A stretch of 61,907 nucleotides of DNA from Neochlamydia sp. AcF84 (GCF_011087585.1 NZ_VJOT01000076.1:1-61907); one strand, 5' to 3'; positions 40,182-49,095 are shown, numbered from the stretch's first letter. Notes: generated from the letters alone by a model not told the origin. Numbers and translations: made by a program.

Positions 40182-40210
40182 TTGATTTAAAGCTTGGCAT
40201 ATTGTATTAT
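40182..40210 (+). promoter_or_regulatory. Promoter of mnmE-nth
   Basis: TTGATT (40182-40187) and TATTAT (40205-40210) are separated by 17 bases. Transcription would start near 40217, giving a leader of about 20 bases before the mnmE ATG. Confidence 0.5.
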
Positions 40211-40238
40211 TTTTTAGTAATTTACAATTTTTTTATCT

Positions 40239-41618
40239 ATGGATTTTATACATCAACCTTATGTACCTGGCGAGACAATTGCTGCTATAGCCACCCCCCC
40301 GGGAGAAGGAGGAGTGGCGATTGTCCGGATATCGGGCAATCAAGCTTTTGACGTAGCAAAGAAAGTTTTTTCCGGTCCTGTGCATAGCTATAAGTCCCAT
40401 ACGGCTCATTATGGTCAAATACGCGACTTGAATAATCAGTTTATCGATGATGTGTTGCTCTTGGTCATGCGTGGACCCCGCTCTTATACAGGAGAAGATA
40501 CTGTGGAAGTGCAATGCCATGGGGGTAGCTTGATTACTCGCCATGTATTAGAAGTTATATTAAAAGCAGGTGCAAGAGCCGCTCGTCCGGGCGAATTTAC
40601 TTTTAAAGCATTTATGAATGGTAAGCTAGATCTGGCGCAAGCTGAGGCAGTACAATCTTTGATTGGTGCTAAGAATGAATATGCCCTTCAGGCAGCAGAA
40701 AGTCAGCTAAAAGGCTCCCTATCCGCGAAAGTGCTAGGCTTTCAAGAACGTCTCACCTTGATCGCCGCTATTTTAGAGGCCTGGGTTGATTTTCCCGAAG
40801 AAGGGCTTGAATTTACTACACTAGAAGAGATTTACCAGGATTTGGAGGCTGTTGTTGTAGATATGCAATCTCTTTTTAACACATTTCGCGACGGAAAAAT
40901 ATTACAGGAAGGAATTTCACTTTGTTTGGTAGGTTGTCCCAATGTAGGCAAATCTTCTTTAATGAATGCACTCCTCGATAAAGAGCGGGCGATTGTCTCT
41001 CATTTTCCTGGAACAACACGCGATATTGTCGAAGATGAAATACGTTTAAATGGGCTTAATTTGCGCTTGCTAGATACAGCAGGGATTCGGGTGACAGATG
41101 AGCTGGTTGAGCAAGAGGGCATTCGCCGCTCCAAAGAAGCTATGGGGCAAGCTGACCTTATTCTTCTTGTGTTAGATGCTACAAAAGGGATCGAGGAACA
41201 GGATCACTTTTTGCTTAAGGAAGTCCCTGCTGCTAAGACGATTGTGATATGGAATAAGATCGATTTGCCACATGTATCTTTACCTGTTATCGCTCATCTA
41301 CCCTATGTAGTGCCCTTATCGGCAAAACAAAAAACGGGACTCGATAGATTACGGCAGGTGATCGACTCTGTCATCTGGAAAGAAGGACCTCCTTCTAAAG
41401 AGGAGGTGTTGATTACTAATGTCCGCCATCGAGAAGCCCTACACCTCTCTATTCAAGCAGGCCAAAATGTCCTATCAGGTTTAAAGGAGAATATCTCTCC
41501 AGAATTTTTATCGCTGGACATGCGGCAATGCTTAGCTGAACTGGGGAAAATTATTGGAACAAACATTTCGGAAGATATATTATCCGCCATATTTTCGACA
41601 TTTTGCATCGGTAAATGA
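40239..41618 (+). CDS. mnmE: tRNA modification GTPase MnmE (TrmE)
   Basis: 459 residues. The N-terminal folate-binding domain begins with TIAAIATPPGEGGVAIVRIS. A helical domain with an inserted G domain follows: G1 GCPNVGKSS near 230, G3 LDTAG, and G4 WNKIDLP. The protein ends in CIGK, the MnmE C-terminal motif that carries the essential cysteine. With MnmG it installs 5-carboxymethylaminomethyl-type groups on U34 of tRNAs reading two-codon families ending in A or G. Four bases separate it from nth, so the two are cotranscribed, as in Chlamydia. Confidence 0.96.
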   Translation: MDFIHQPYVPGETIAAIATPPGEGGVAIVRISGNQAFDVAKKVFSGPVHSYKSHTAHYGQIRDLNNQFIDDVLLLVMRGPRSYTGEDTVEVQCHGGSLITRHVLEVILKAGARAARPGEFTFKAFMNGKLDLAQAEAVQSLIGAKNEYALQAAESQLKGSLSAKVLGFQERLTLIAAILEAWVDFPEEGLEFTTLEEIYQDLEAVVVDMQSLFNTFRDGKILQEGISLCLVGCPNVGKSSLMNALLDKERAIVSHFPGTTRDIVEDEIRLNGLNLRLLDTAGIRVTDELVEQEGIRRSKEAMGQADLILLVLDATKGIEEQDHFLLKEVPAAKTIVIWNKIDLPHVSLPVIAHLPYVVPLSAKQKTGLDRLRQVIDSVIWKEGPPSKEEVLITNVRHREALHLSIQAGQNVLSGLKENISPEFLSLDMRQCLAELGKIIGTNISEDILSAIFSTFCIGK

Positions 41619-41622
41619 TTAG

Positions 41623-42246
41623 ATGGATAGAAAAGAAAAAGCAGCCAAAATTTTTACAATATTAAACAAGCTTTATCCTAATCCTCCTATTCCTCTTATA
41701 CATAAAGATCCTTATACCCTCCTCATAGCTGTGCTATTGTCTGCTCAATGTACCGATAAATGCGTTAATCAAGTGACCCCTAAGCTTTTTGCTAAAGCCG
41801 ATACGCCCGAGAAGATGGCACAGTTAGACATAGAAGATATTCAAAAGATTGTCCGTCCTTGTGGGCTTTCTGCACGTAAGGCTGCTGCTATCCATCGTCT
41901 TTCAGCAATCCTTGCAGAGAAATATCAAGGCAAGGTGCCTGATACTTTTGAGGAATTAGAAGCCTTGCCAGGCATTGGCCATAAGTCTGCCTCTGTGGTC
42001 TTAAGTCAATCTTTTGGCAAACCTGCTTTCCCAGTAGATACTCATATCTATCGATGCGCCCTACGTTGGGGGCTAAGCAAGGGAAAAACAATTGCAGCAG
42101 TAGAAAAAGATCTTAAGCTCCTTTTCCCTCCAAAAACTTGGAATAAATTACATCTCCAAATCATTTATTTTGCGCGTGAATACTGTTCTGCTCGTCATCC
42201 TCATGCGGATAAATGTCCTATCTGCAGGATGATAACCCCAACTTAA
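41623..42246 (+). CDS. nth: Endonuclease III, base-excision DNA glycosylase
   Basis: 207 residues. The helix-hairpin-helix reads LPGIGHKSASVVL (catalytic Lys in GHKSA), and the downstream VDTHIYR contains the catalytic Asp. It removes oxidised pyrimidines and nicks the abasic site. The C-terminal iron-sulphur region reads CSARHPHADKCPICRM: three cysteines in a C-x9-C-x2-C pattern instead of the usual four of C-x6-C-x2-C-x5-C. The cluster may be modified or lost, while the catalytic residues are intact. It directly follows mnmE, the conserved chlamydial pair. Confidence 0.93.
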   Translation: MDRKEKAAKIFTILNKLYPNPPIPLIHKDPYTLLIAVLLSAQCTDKCVNQVTPKLFAKADTPEKMAQLDIEDIQKIVRPCGLSARKAAAIHRLSAILAEKYQGKVPDTFEELEALPGIGHKSASVVLSQSFGKPAFPVDTHIYRCALRWGLSKGKTIAAVEKDLKLLFPPKTWNKLHLQIIYFAREYCSARHPHADKCPICRMITPT

Positions 42247-42596
42247 GGGGAGATTATAGGCTATATGCTTGGGGCGAATAATTGGAGTGCTGCTTATTTC
42301 CTTGCTTTTGAAGGAGCTTAAACACTTTAAAAAACTACCTCCTTACTTTGAAGGCCAATTCAATTTCTTATTAACTGCTTTTGTAGTTGAGAGCACCGTT
42401 TCTTTAAAGTGTATCCTTGCATGAAGAGTTGTTTGAAAGCGTATAATTATCTCTTTTAATAAAAATCTTTGCTGTGTGTCTAGGTTGTCCCTTGAGGCAT
42501 CAATACACTGAACGTTAATTTATAAGTAAGAAAGATTTTAAAAAAGATTACTACGAAATTATCATGAGAAAGTGCCTTTGTTTTCAGTTTCAAACA
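42247..42596. other. Intergenic, convergent between nth and lanB
   Basis: About 350 bases between two convergent genes. No coding frame and no strong terminator hairpin is evident. No transporter, protease or immunity gene for the lanthipeptide locus lies on this side. Confidence 0.4.
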
Positions 42597-45500
42597 TTAT
42601 ATCTCTTCTTGGAGATGTTGCAGTTGAAGTAATGTTTGATAAGCATAAAGACGAGCACGTTTTTCTATTTTAGCATCAAATCCTAAACGGTTACAATGCA
42701 TGTGCAACATACTGTTGTAAATCTCTAATCGTGTATCATAAGAGATACTTTCAGCTTCTAAGCAAAAAGATTCTATAGCATGAACACGTAACGTAGAAGC
42801 TTTTTTAATGATTGCAATTTCCGAGGGCAATTGATTTTCAAAATTCGTCTTTAAAGCTTTAGCCAATTCAACTAGCTGTTTCTTGTGCTCGCGAAAACCT
42901 TTAAGTTCACTCCGATCTTCTTCCGGATAATTGATAAGAGAGCAAATTTCTCGTTGAGTTAAACCAAAATCTTTAAGAAAATTGATGACGATAAGAGCCT
43001 GAACAATAAAAGGGTGACAGGTGAATTTCTTATTCATAAAAGAATTTAAAAGATCTATTGTAGAAAGCGTATCCGCGCAAAACACAGCCTCTGCAGCGTC
43101 CATTAATTTTAGCCCTCCATATCGCTCAATTTCCCTTTCATAAGTATCTAAAGCTACATTTTTGATTAACCCCATTTTCATCCAAGCCTTAGATACTTGT
43201 TCTAAGCGAGATAAAGTATAAGAGAGCAACTCCCAGGATTTAATTTGTAAGCGAAAACGTAGATGTTTTCCGGGATCTCCATATCGAATGAAGAACCATC
43301 CAACACATTCAATTTCTTGTTGCACACACTTAGCAAAGCCTGACAGATGTTGTATAAGAAAACGATCTGTTTCTTCATCCTCTAAATAAAATTTAATAAA
43401 TAACCATTCACTTCCAGGAAGTTTCCACCGGCTTTCAAATGGTACGGAAAAATAGGGGAGAGGTACAAGAGATTTCTTTTCTGTGGCACAGAGGGGATTC
43501 TTTAAAAAAGGAATAACAATTTCTGAGAGATGATGCCCTTGCTCACTTTTTACCCATGAATAACCTATATTTTCGATAAATTGCAGCGATTTCCCTTTTT
43601 TTAGCTGTTTGGCAATTTCGCTAAGATGGGCTGGATGCTGCCGATCGAGCAAAAGGTGTTGATCGCCGTGAACAATAAAGAAGCGGCGGGGGAGATTCCA
43701 TTGATCAGCCCATGAATTAAACATGAAAATAATGTTTTCAATTTGCTCTTTAATCATAGGAGCGGCATCTAAATTCCATTGAGCTGGAGATAAAATGGTC
43801 TTTTGAAAGCGTACTCGAGGCAAAAAAACAGCATTTTTTATCAACTTATCAAAAGCAAAGGGATGTATCAATTGATATCTATCCAAATGTACTTCTCGTA
43901 TAAATCGTAGAGGAGAAGGGGCTTGAATAGGATTGAGAAGGTTTCCTACACGAGGAATAATCTCACATTTCCCCTCCTTAGTGGTTAAGTAAAATCTTTT
44001 ATGTGTACTGCCGACGTAGATATCATCCAATGAAAGAGAGCCTGCCTCCTGAGTTTTTGCGTCAATATCTAATCGATGAGATCTAAGACATGGCTGAATA
44101 GCTACGTTGGCGCTACGTATACTTGATGGCCAATAGGAAAGTTCGGCAAAGAGGGAGTTAGGCTCCAATTGCTCTTCTTCATGAAGAAATTTCTGGAGCT
44201 TTGCTTCTACATTATTTCCCAGAAGGTCTAAAAATCGACCTAACGTACTTCCTCCTTCCCACATAGTTTGGGAAATGAGGAGGAGAAAATTTCCTTTGTC
44301 TATTTGCTCGGTAGAATCAGCGAAAATTTTACAAAAAACATCCAAAGAAAGAAGAGCCTCACTGGGATTAGGGGTGAGTTCTTGCGCAAGATCAAAGAGG
44401 CCATCAATCAAGTGTTCAGTTATAACAATTTCCTGTTTTTTTTCATGCAAACATTTCTGCCATTCTTTATTAAGCCATTTATCCCATTGCTGAGAGAACT
44501 TTGATTGCAATCCAGAAGATCCTAGCATTTGATGCTTCTCAAGGGGACCCAAGCCTCTTTCTTCACTTATTAATTCCATAAGAGGAACTGTTCTATGAAA
44601 TCCATATTTTTCAATAAATTTTTCTCGGTATTTCTTTAGAGGAGAAAGATGAGCTTCTCGAGCAGAAATTTTCCATAGTACTCCAATAGCTTTTTCTATT
44701 TCTTCCAGAACATTTTTAGAGATCTGTGGTTCTTGACCTTTAGAAGCCAAATCAACTTGTAAAAAAGTCTTGGCTGGAGCCATTACGGACATTTCTTTTT
44801 GCAATTGTTGAAGTACCGCTTCTCCTTTTCCTGGTTGGAGGCTATTATAATCTTGAATGTTTTTAGAAATATTTTCGATCTGAATGGAAGGTGGAAGATG
44901 AGATATCAGATCCTCAAAGGGAGAGTGGCTTAATAGAGAAGGTAGAATGCCTGGTAGTAGGAACTGTTGATTTAAGAGTTCTTGAATGACTTTTAGTGTT
45001 TTTGATCGATCAAGTAAGGCTGTGGAAGTCTGGAGGATTTTCCATAAATCATCGATTTTTATAGGTTCCTGGGCAAGATTTAGAATGCTTCTAACAAGAG
45101 AGGTTGCACGAACTGAAATCGTTTTCGACGAGCTGCTTAATGTGTTTTCCGTTTGACGTATATAATTGAGAAAATATCTATCACCATTTAACCATGCTAA
45201 TCGGTTAGCTTGTATCGATAAAGATGCAAAAAGGTTCTCATCTTTATAGTATTGTTGGATTAAAGAAAAGACCCATTCCATGTCAGGCCTTACTCTTTTA
45301 TAAATTTGTTTCAAATTAAAAGAAACTTCAGTTGTATTAGTCCAAGAGCCGCTCATCACGAAGGAGAAAAGCCCGAAAGGCGTGGCTCTTGTAGCCATAC
45401 GCATAACATAATTTAGAAGACTGGTTGCGACTTGCTGAGGATTTTTAAGGGGCTTTTGTTTCAACGAACTATAAAGTGAAGGAGAAGCAATAGCTATGGC

Positions 45501-45647
45501 TTCACGCAATAATTCATGCGTATTATAAAGATCCAGCAAGACCTTACTCCAATTTTCTTTAGCAAGAATCCGTTCGTAATCTTCCACTGGCCACAAAGGT
45601 GTGCGAATGAGAAAAAATGGGGCAGGAATAAAGGGATTTTTATTCAT
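42597..45647 (-). CDS. lanB: Class I lanthipeptide dehydratase, LanB family
   Basis: 1016 residues, the size of full-length LanB enzymes such as NisB. The glutamylation domain occupies about 1-670 and the elimination domain about 735-1016. Residues matching those needed in NisB are present: R15 in LIRTP, and R83, R87 and T89 in VMRMATRATPFG, followed by KRVRPDMEW. In the C-terminal domain are RYGDPGKHLR (788-797), YEREIERYGG (836-845) and MLHMHCNRLG near 980-989. LanB enzymes transfer glutamate from glutamyl-tRNA to Ser/Thr of a precursor peptide and then eliminate it, giving dehydroalanine and dehydrobutyrine. Its ATG lies inside the last codons of lanC (8-base overlap), so translation is coupled. 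The intact key residues suggest activity. Not a core chlamydial gene, so acquired or lineage-specific. Confidence 0.92.
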   Translation of the reverse strand: MNKNPFIPAPFFLIRTPLWPVEDYERILAKENWSKVLLDLYNTHELLREAIAIASPSLYSSLKQKPLKNPQQVATSLLNYVMRMATRATPFGLFSFVMSGSWTNTTEVSFNLKQIYKRVRPDMEWVFSLIQQYYKDENLFASLSIQANRLAWLNGDRYFLNYIRQTENTLSSSSKTISVRATSLVRSILNLAQEPIKIDDLWKILQTSTALLDRSKTLKVIQELLNQQFLLPGILPSLLSHSPFEDLISHLPPSIQIENISKNIQDYNSLQPGKGEAVLQQLQKEMSVMAPAKTFLQVDLASKGQEPQISKNVLEEIEKAIGVLWKISAREAHLSPLKKYREKFIEKYGFHRTVPLMELISEERGLGPLEKHQMLGSSGLQSKFSQQWDKWLNKEWQKCLHEKKQEIVITEHLIDGLFDLAQELTPNPSEALLSLDVFCKIFADSTEQIDKGNFLLLISQTMWEGGSTLGRFLDLLGNNVEAKLQKFLHEEEQLEPNSLFAELSYWPSSIRSANVAIQPCLRSHRLDIDAKTQEAGSLSLDDIYVGSTHKRFYLTTKEGKCEIIPRVGNLLNPIQAPSPLRFIREVHLDRYQLIHPFAFDKLIKNAVFLPRVRFQKTILSPAQWNLDAAPMIKEQIENIIFMFNSWADQWNLPRRFFIVHGDQHLLLDRQHPAHLSEIAKQLKKGKSLQFIENIGYSWVKSEQGHHLSEIVIPFLKNPLCATEKKSLVPLPYFSVPFESRWKLPGSEWLFIKFYLEDEETDRFLIQHLSGFAKCVQQEIECVGWFFIRYGDPGKHLRFRLQIKSWELLSYTLSRLEQVSKAWMKMGLIKNVALDTYEREIERYGGLKLMDAAEAVFCADTLSTIDLLNSFMNKKFTCHPFIVQALIVINFLKDFGLTQREICSLINYPEEDRSELKGFREHKKQLVELAKALKTNFENQLPSEIAIIKKASTLRVHAIESFCLEAESISYDTRLEIYNSMLHMHCNRLGFDAKIEKRARLYAYQTLLQLQHLQEEI

Positions 45648-46956
45648 GAATCAATAAAGGTAAATGCCATTTAGATGTCGGGTAAGAAAGAGAAAGAAGA
45701 GTTAATAAAACTCCTGTGGTACCTTCAAGAAAGCCAGCTTTACTTACTTCAGCTTGTCCTCCTTGGCTGCAAAATTCTATATCTTTAAAGCCGAAAGGCG
45801 CTTCAGGATCATAAGAGGAAAAGAGAATTTGCTTTAATTCATTTACTTTAGAAAAAAGGTCTCCACATCCCTCCTCCTGAGCCATTGTATGAGTAATCAA
45901 TAAAAGTCCAGAAATCCCATGGCAAAGCATTGGCCCTAACAGTTGCCATTCTTCACGTTTACGTTGAAAAATACCACGAAAGGCTGTAGCAGCAAATGAC
46001 TTTAATTCCTCATCTTTTAATGCTTTACCGGCAAGAAATAGAGCTCGGGCGATTCCTGGAACGCCATAACACCACGCATCTTTGGAAGGTTTATTGAACC
46101 CTATCTTTTCTTGTATTTCGTCCTCAAAAGAAATCGAATGAGACCACTGAATCATCTCTTGCCGAATAAAAGATTTCTTGCGAAGCCACAAAGCAATCTG
46201 CCTCATTGCATCTGCTTGGCCTTCTATGTTAATGCCTCGCAAGGAAGCAATAGCAAAAAATGACAAAACTCCAGGGATACCATGAGCCAAACCTAAATTA
46301 AAATTTCCTTTTTTACAAAAATCGTTGTGTGCATTAAGAATGTCTGTAGAAGAAAGATGCCATCCGGGCACATGGTGGCCTTCCACTGATAAAGGGTGAG
46401 TAAGACTGATGAAAACTTTAGTAATACTTTGAGCAAGCTCATAAAAATGAGGGAGGGAAAGATTCTCAAGAACATAGCGACCCACGCCAGCAAGACCTTG
46501 AACGACATCGTAGAGATGCGAAGGGACCGATTGATTATGAGCTAACTTTGTTTTTAAAGGCTCCAAATAGAATTTTTCGATTCTTTCTAGCATAAAGTTA
46601 TTGAGGCTATGCAACATGCGTTGATAGCGATTGCCTTCCAAAGTAGCTTGTTGCAGAGCAAAACAAATTCCACTAGCTCCACTGAATAAGGAAAGATCGG
46701 AAATGCCTTTTGTTTCGATAGACTCTTTGATTTTTAAGACATATGGGTGGACAATGTCTTCTTTTACTAAGCCTTTAGATTGCATAGCAGAAAATAGTAA
46801 AACTAAGCTCGGATATCCTCCTGCAAGGCTTAGGTCATCCCAAGAAGCATGATGAGGAATAATCGGGTCAGGATTAGCATTAACTTGCATGAAAGCTTTA
46901 ATGGCAGAAGGATCTTTCATCCTTTGTATTATATTTATCATCAAGGAATTATCCAT
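45640..46956 (-). CDS. lanC: Lanthionine synthetase C-family cyclase, LanC
   Basis: 438 residues, as in NisC. The zinc ligands are visible as C296 (WCYGVPG), C345 and H346 (MLCHGISG), and the catalytic H225 as LAHGIPG, close to the NisC positions C284, C330, H331 and H212. Repeating Gly-rich motifs of the alpha/alpha toroid are present (GGYPSL, GLAGVG, HGIPGVL, YGVPGIARAL, CHGISGLL, EGTTGVLL). The enzyme catalyses addition of cysteine thiols to dehydrated residues, forming lanthionine rings. The order here is precursor-lanC-lanB, with C before B. The ribosome binding site is weak (AGGA ten bases upstream of the ATG). The gene lies 241 bases after the precursor, with two hairpins between. Confidence 0.93.
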   Translation of the reverse strand: MDNSLMINIIQRMKDPSAIKAFMQVNANPDPIIPHHASWDDLSLAGGYPSLVLLFSAMQSKGLVKEDIVHPYVLKIKESIETKGISDLSLFSGASGICFALQQATLEGNRYQRMLHSLNNFMLERIEKFYLEPLKTKLAHNQSVPSHLYDVVQGLAGVGRYVLENLSLPHFYELAQSITKVFISLTHPLSVEGHHVPGWHLSSTDILNAHNDFCKKGNFNLGLAHGIPGVLSFFAIASLRGINIEGQADAMRQIALWLRKKSFIRQEMIQWSHSISFEDEIQEKIGFNKPSKDAWCYGVPGIARALFLAGKALKDEELKSFAATAFRGIFQRKREEWQLLGPMLCHGISGLLLITHTMAQEEGCGDLFSKVNELKQILFSSYDPEAPFGFKDIEFCSQGGQAEVSKAGFLEGTTGVLLTLLSLSYPTSKWHLPLLIHE

Positions 46957-47079
46957 AGCTAAAAAATCCTATCTTTGCAAATCTTTTGCAATTAGTTTAG
47001 TAAACTTCTATCCGTAGGCATAATTTGCTATGCTTTGCATTTATCGCCAGAAAATAGTAGTTTCATATATACATAAAGA

Positions 47080-47116
47080 GATAGATTCATAGATAGAATC
47101 TATCTATGAATCTATC
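47080..47116 (-). repeat. Perfect 16-bp inverted repeat between precursor and lanC
   Basis: Arm gatagattcatagata (47080-47095), loop gaatc (47096-47100), and the exact complement at 47101-47116. On the minus strand a T8 run (within gttttttttg, just above 47116) precedes it rather than follows it. In the nisin operon a hairpin between nisA and nisB limits or processes the transcript so that precursor RNA exceeds enzyme RNA; this element is placed to do the same. Confidence 0.75.
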
Positions 47117-47158
47117 CCATCAAAAAAAACTATTGAGGGGATGTTTTAGGGGTTACGT

Positions 47159-47189
47159 ATATGCCAGTAGCTTTAAGCTATAGGCATAT
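47159..47189 (-). terminator. Hairpin nine bases after the precursor stop codon
   Basis: Arms atatgccagtagct (47159-47172) and agctataggcatat (47176-47189) pair over 14 positions with a two-base mismatch and a TTA loop. It immediately follows the precursor gene. No T-run directly follows it on the minus strand; the nearest T8 run is about 30 bases on. A role in stabilising the 3' end of precursor RNA, or partial termination, is likely. Confidence 0.55.
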
Positions 47190-47197
47190 TGATAAAA

Positions 47198-47443
47198 CTA
47201 GTGACAGCCGCCGCCACATGTACGGTGACATGAACAAGTTGCCGAGTAAACACAGGGATTGCCAGAAGGTACTGGATTTTCAAGAGGGTTTAGGTTTTCT
47301 TCGGCAGGATGTTCTTTTATGTCCAAGCCAAGGTCATAAGGATCATTCTCATTTGATTCACTATCCATTTTTCTTTTTTCTTCGATAAGATTAGTTAAAT
47401 TAGCGTAATCATTTAAAGAACGAGGAGGAATACCAGAAATCAT
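47198..47443 (-). CDS. Putative class I lanthipeptide precursor
   Basis: 81 residues from the ATG at 47443, which has GGAG five bases upstream; a TTG seven codons earlier lacks one. The N-terminal ~55 residues are acidic and cysteine-free, like a leader. YDLGLD at 36-41 resembles the F(N/D)LD-type LanB-binding motif of class I leaders. The C-terminal tail holds all five cysteines (64, 70, 72, 76, 80), alternating with S60, S67, T69, S71 and T75, and ends in CGGGCH. Five dehydratable residues for five cysteines allow up to five rings. The gene lies upstream of lanC-lanB in the same direction. No homologue is recognised. The leader cleavage site is unknown; the ENPVP stretch near 55-59 is one candidate region. 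A metal-binding Cys/His protein is the main alternative. Confidence 0.75.
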   Translation of the reverse strand: MISGIPPRSLNDYANLTNLIEEKRKMDSESNENDPYDLGLDIKEHPAEENLNPLENPVPSGNPCVYSATCSCHRTCGGGCH

Positions 47444-48030
47444 AAAATCTCCATTTTTTAACAAATATTTAAAAAATCACCTTTGTAAGGCGATGGAATG
47501 AATTTTCCTGATCAGCTTATTTTATTACAAGCAAAAATATAAATGATAATTTAAAATCTATAACTTTTGCACGGAGGGAGCTAAAGAAATTACTGGCAGC
47601 AATTAAACCATCAGATTAAATAACCCATATTCTCCACTAATTTTTTATAATTTTCTGAATATGAGTAAGTTGTAAAATTTAAGTTTAAGGATTAAATTTT
47701 ATAAGGCCTTAACAACCAGCAAATTAAATTTTAGTTGAGGAATGTGAGAAATAAGTAGTTTTTCCTTTATTTTTATTATATTCATCTTTCGCTTGGGAGA
47801 TAGATAGGTATGAATATGTTCTAAAGAGCGGGTGGCTTTTATGGCTTGTACAAGATTGAATTAATCTCTCACCTATACCTTGCTTTGAGCTTCATTGGCA
47901 TGTGAGCGTTAATCTATTCCCAATTTGAAAGTGTGTTTAAAATTTCTCTTAAGCTGTTTTAATCAGGAAGAATATCATAAATTCTAAAGGCGTTCTTTTT
48001 TCCAATTCTTGTTCTGTGCAAAAAATTGTC
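47444..48030. other. Upstream region of the lanthipeptide locus
   Basis: About 590 AT-rich bases between rfbB and the precursor gene, both on the minus strand. It must hold the lanthipeptide promoter unless the locus is read from rfbAB. No pair of promoter hexamers close to consensus was found, and no second precursor-like Cys-rich frame. Confidence 0.4.
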
Positions 48031-49095
48031 TTAAGAACGGTTTGCGTAGTTGGTGTCTATCCATTTTAAATAAGCGCCCGATTGAACATTTTCAATCCAA
48101 AGAGGATGATTGATGTACCATAGGATAGTTTCCTTAATGCCTTGGAAGAAGTTATGATCAGGATGCCAGCCGATTTCTTTCTTAATTTTGGAGCAATCAA
48201 TGGCATAGCGGAAGTCATGCCCTGGGCGATCTTGCACGTATTCAATGAGTTCAATATAAGGCTCTTTATTAATCTGCTTAATCTGAGCAAAGATTTTGAT
48301 GATTTCATGAATGAGATCGATGTTGCGCCACTCCTCTTCCCCTCCGATATTGTAAGTTTCTCCTGAATTCCCTTTCTCCAGTAACATCCAAAGCGCCTTG
48401 GCATGATCTTCCACATACAACCAGTCACGTACATTAGTACCTTGCCCATAAACAGGTATTGTTTTTTTTCTTAGACAATTAATGATAGTCAAAGGAATAA
48501 GCTTTTCAGGGAAATGATAAGGACCGTAATTATTGCTGCAGTTGGAGATGCAAGTAGAGAGGTGGTAAGTTTTTCCATAAGCTCGTACGAGATGATCAGA
48601 GGAAGCTTTTGAAGCAGAATAAGGGGAATTGGGTGCATAGGGGGTTGATTCTGTAAAAAAGCCTGTACTTCCTAAGCATCCATAGACCTCGTCGGTAGAA
48701 ACATGATGGAAATGGATGTGAGGGAGCTTGCGGATCACTTCTAAAAGATGAAAGGTACCTAGTACATTGGTCTCAATAAACTCTTTAGGTCCATGAATAC
48801 TACGATCGACATGACTTTCGGCTGCAAAATGAATGATAGTATTAATCGCATATTTACGGCACAGATGTTCGATAAACACTTCGTCCTTTATGTCACCTTG
48901 ATAGAAAAGATAGCGTGGATCGTTTTCTACTTCTTTTAGGTTTTGAGGATTGCCAGCATAGGTTAATAGATCAAGATTAAGACATACGCCTTTAAAGTGA
49001 GGGACATTTTTAAGAAGATAGCGGATAAAGGCTGAGCCAATAAAACCTGAACCTCCTGTAACAAGAATATTGCTAATCTCTCTTTTTATCTTCAT
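48031..49095 (-). CDS. rfbB: dTDP-glucose 4,6-dehydratase
   Basis: 354 residues, an extended short-chain dehydrogenase. The NAD-binding GxxGxxG is seen in [17 protein letters not shown] near residues 13-29. The catalytic Thr-Asp-Glu appears as STDEVYG near 135, and [16 protein letters not shown] gives the YxxxK pair. RfbB converts dTDP-glucose to dTDP-4-keto-6-deoxyglucose, the second step toward dTDP-rhamnose and other deoxysugars. Its ATG overlaps the stop of rfbA by four bases. No rfbC or rfbD follows, so the final sugar cannot be predicted from this window. Its 3' end is 590 bases before the lanthipeptide precursor. Confidence 0.93.
   Translation of the reverse strand: MKIKREISNILVTGGSGFIGSAFIRYLLKNVPHFKGVCLNLDLLTYAGNPQNLKEVENDPRYLFYQGDIKDEVFIEHLCRKYAINTIIHFAAESHVDRSIHGPKEFIETNVLGTFHLLEVIRKLPHIHFHHVSTDEVYGCLGSTGFFTESTPYAPNSPYSASKASSDHLVRAYGKTYHLSTCISNCSNNYGPYHFPEKLIPLTIINCLRKKTIPVYGQGTNVRDWLYVEDHAKALWMLLEKGNSGETYNIGGEEEWRNIDLIHEIIKIFAQIKQINKEPYIELIEYVQDRPGHDFRYAIDCSKIKKEIGWHPDHNFFQGIKETILWYINHPLWIENVQSGAYLKWIDTNYANRS

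Noticed and set aside
47161-47388. 75-codon plus-strand frame as a gene
   Set aside because: It runs antisense through the precursor gene, has no ribosome binding site and no protein-like character; the minus-strand frame carries the leader and Cys-rich tail.
47444-47464. TTG at 47464 as the precursor start
   Set aside because: It has no ribosome binding site, whereas the ATG at 47443 has GGAG at a good distance.
47444-48030. A second lanthipeptide precursor
   Set aside because: No further short Cys-rich frame with a ribosome binding site was found on either strand.
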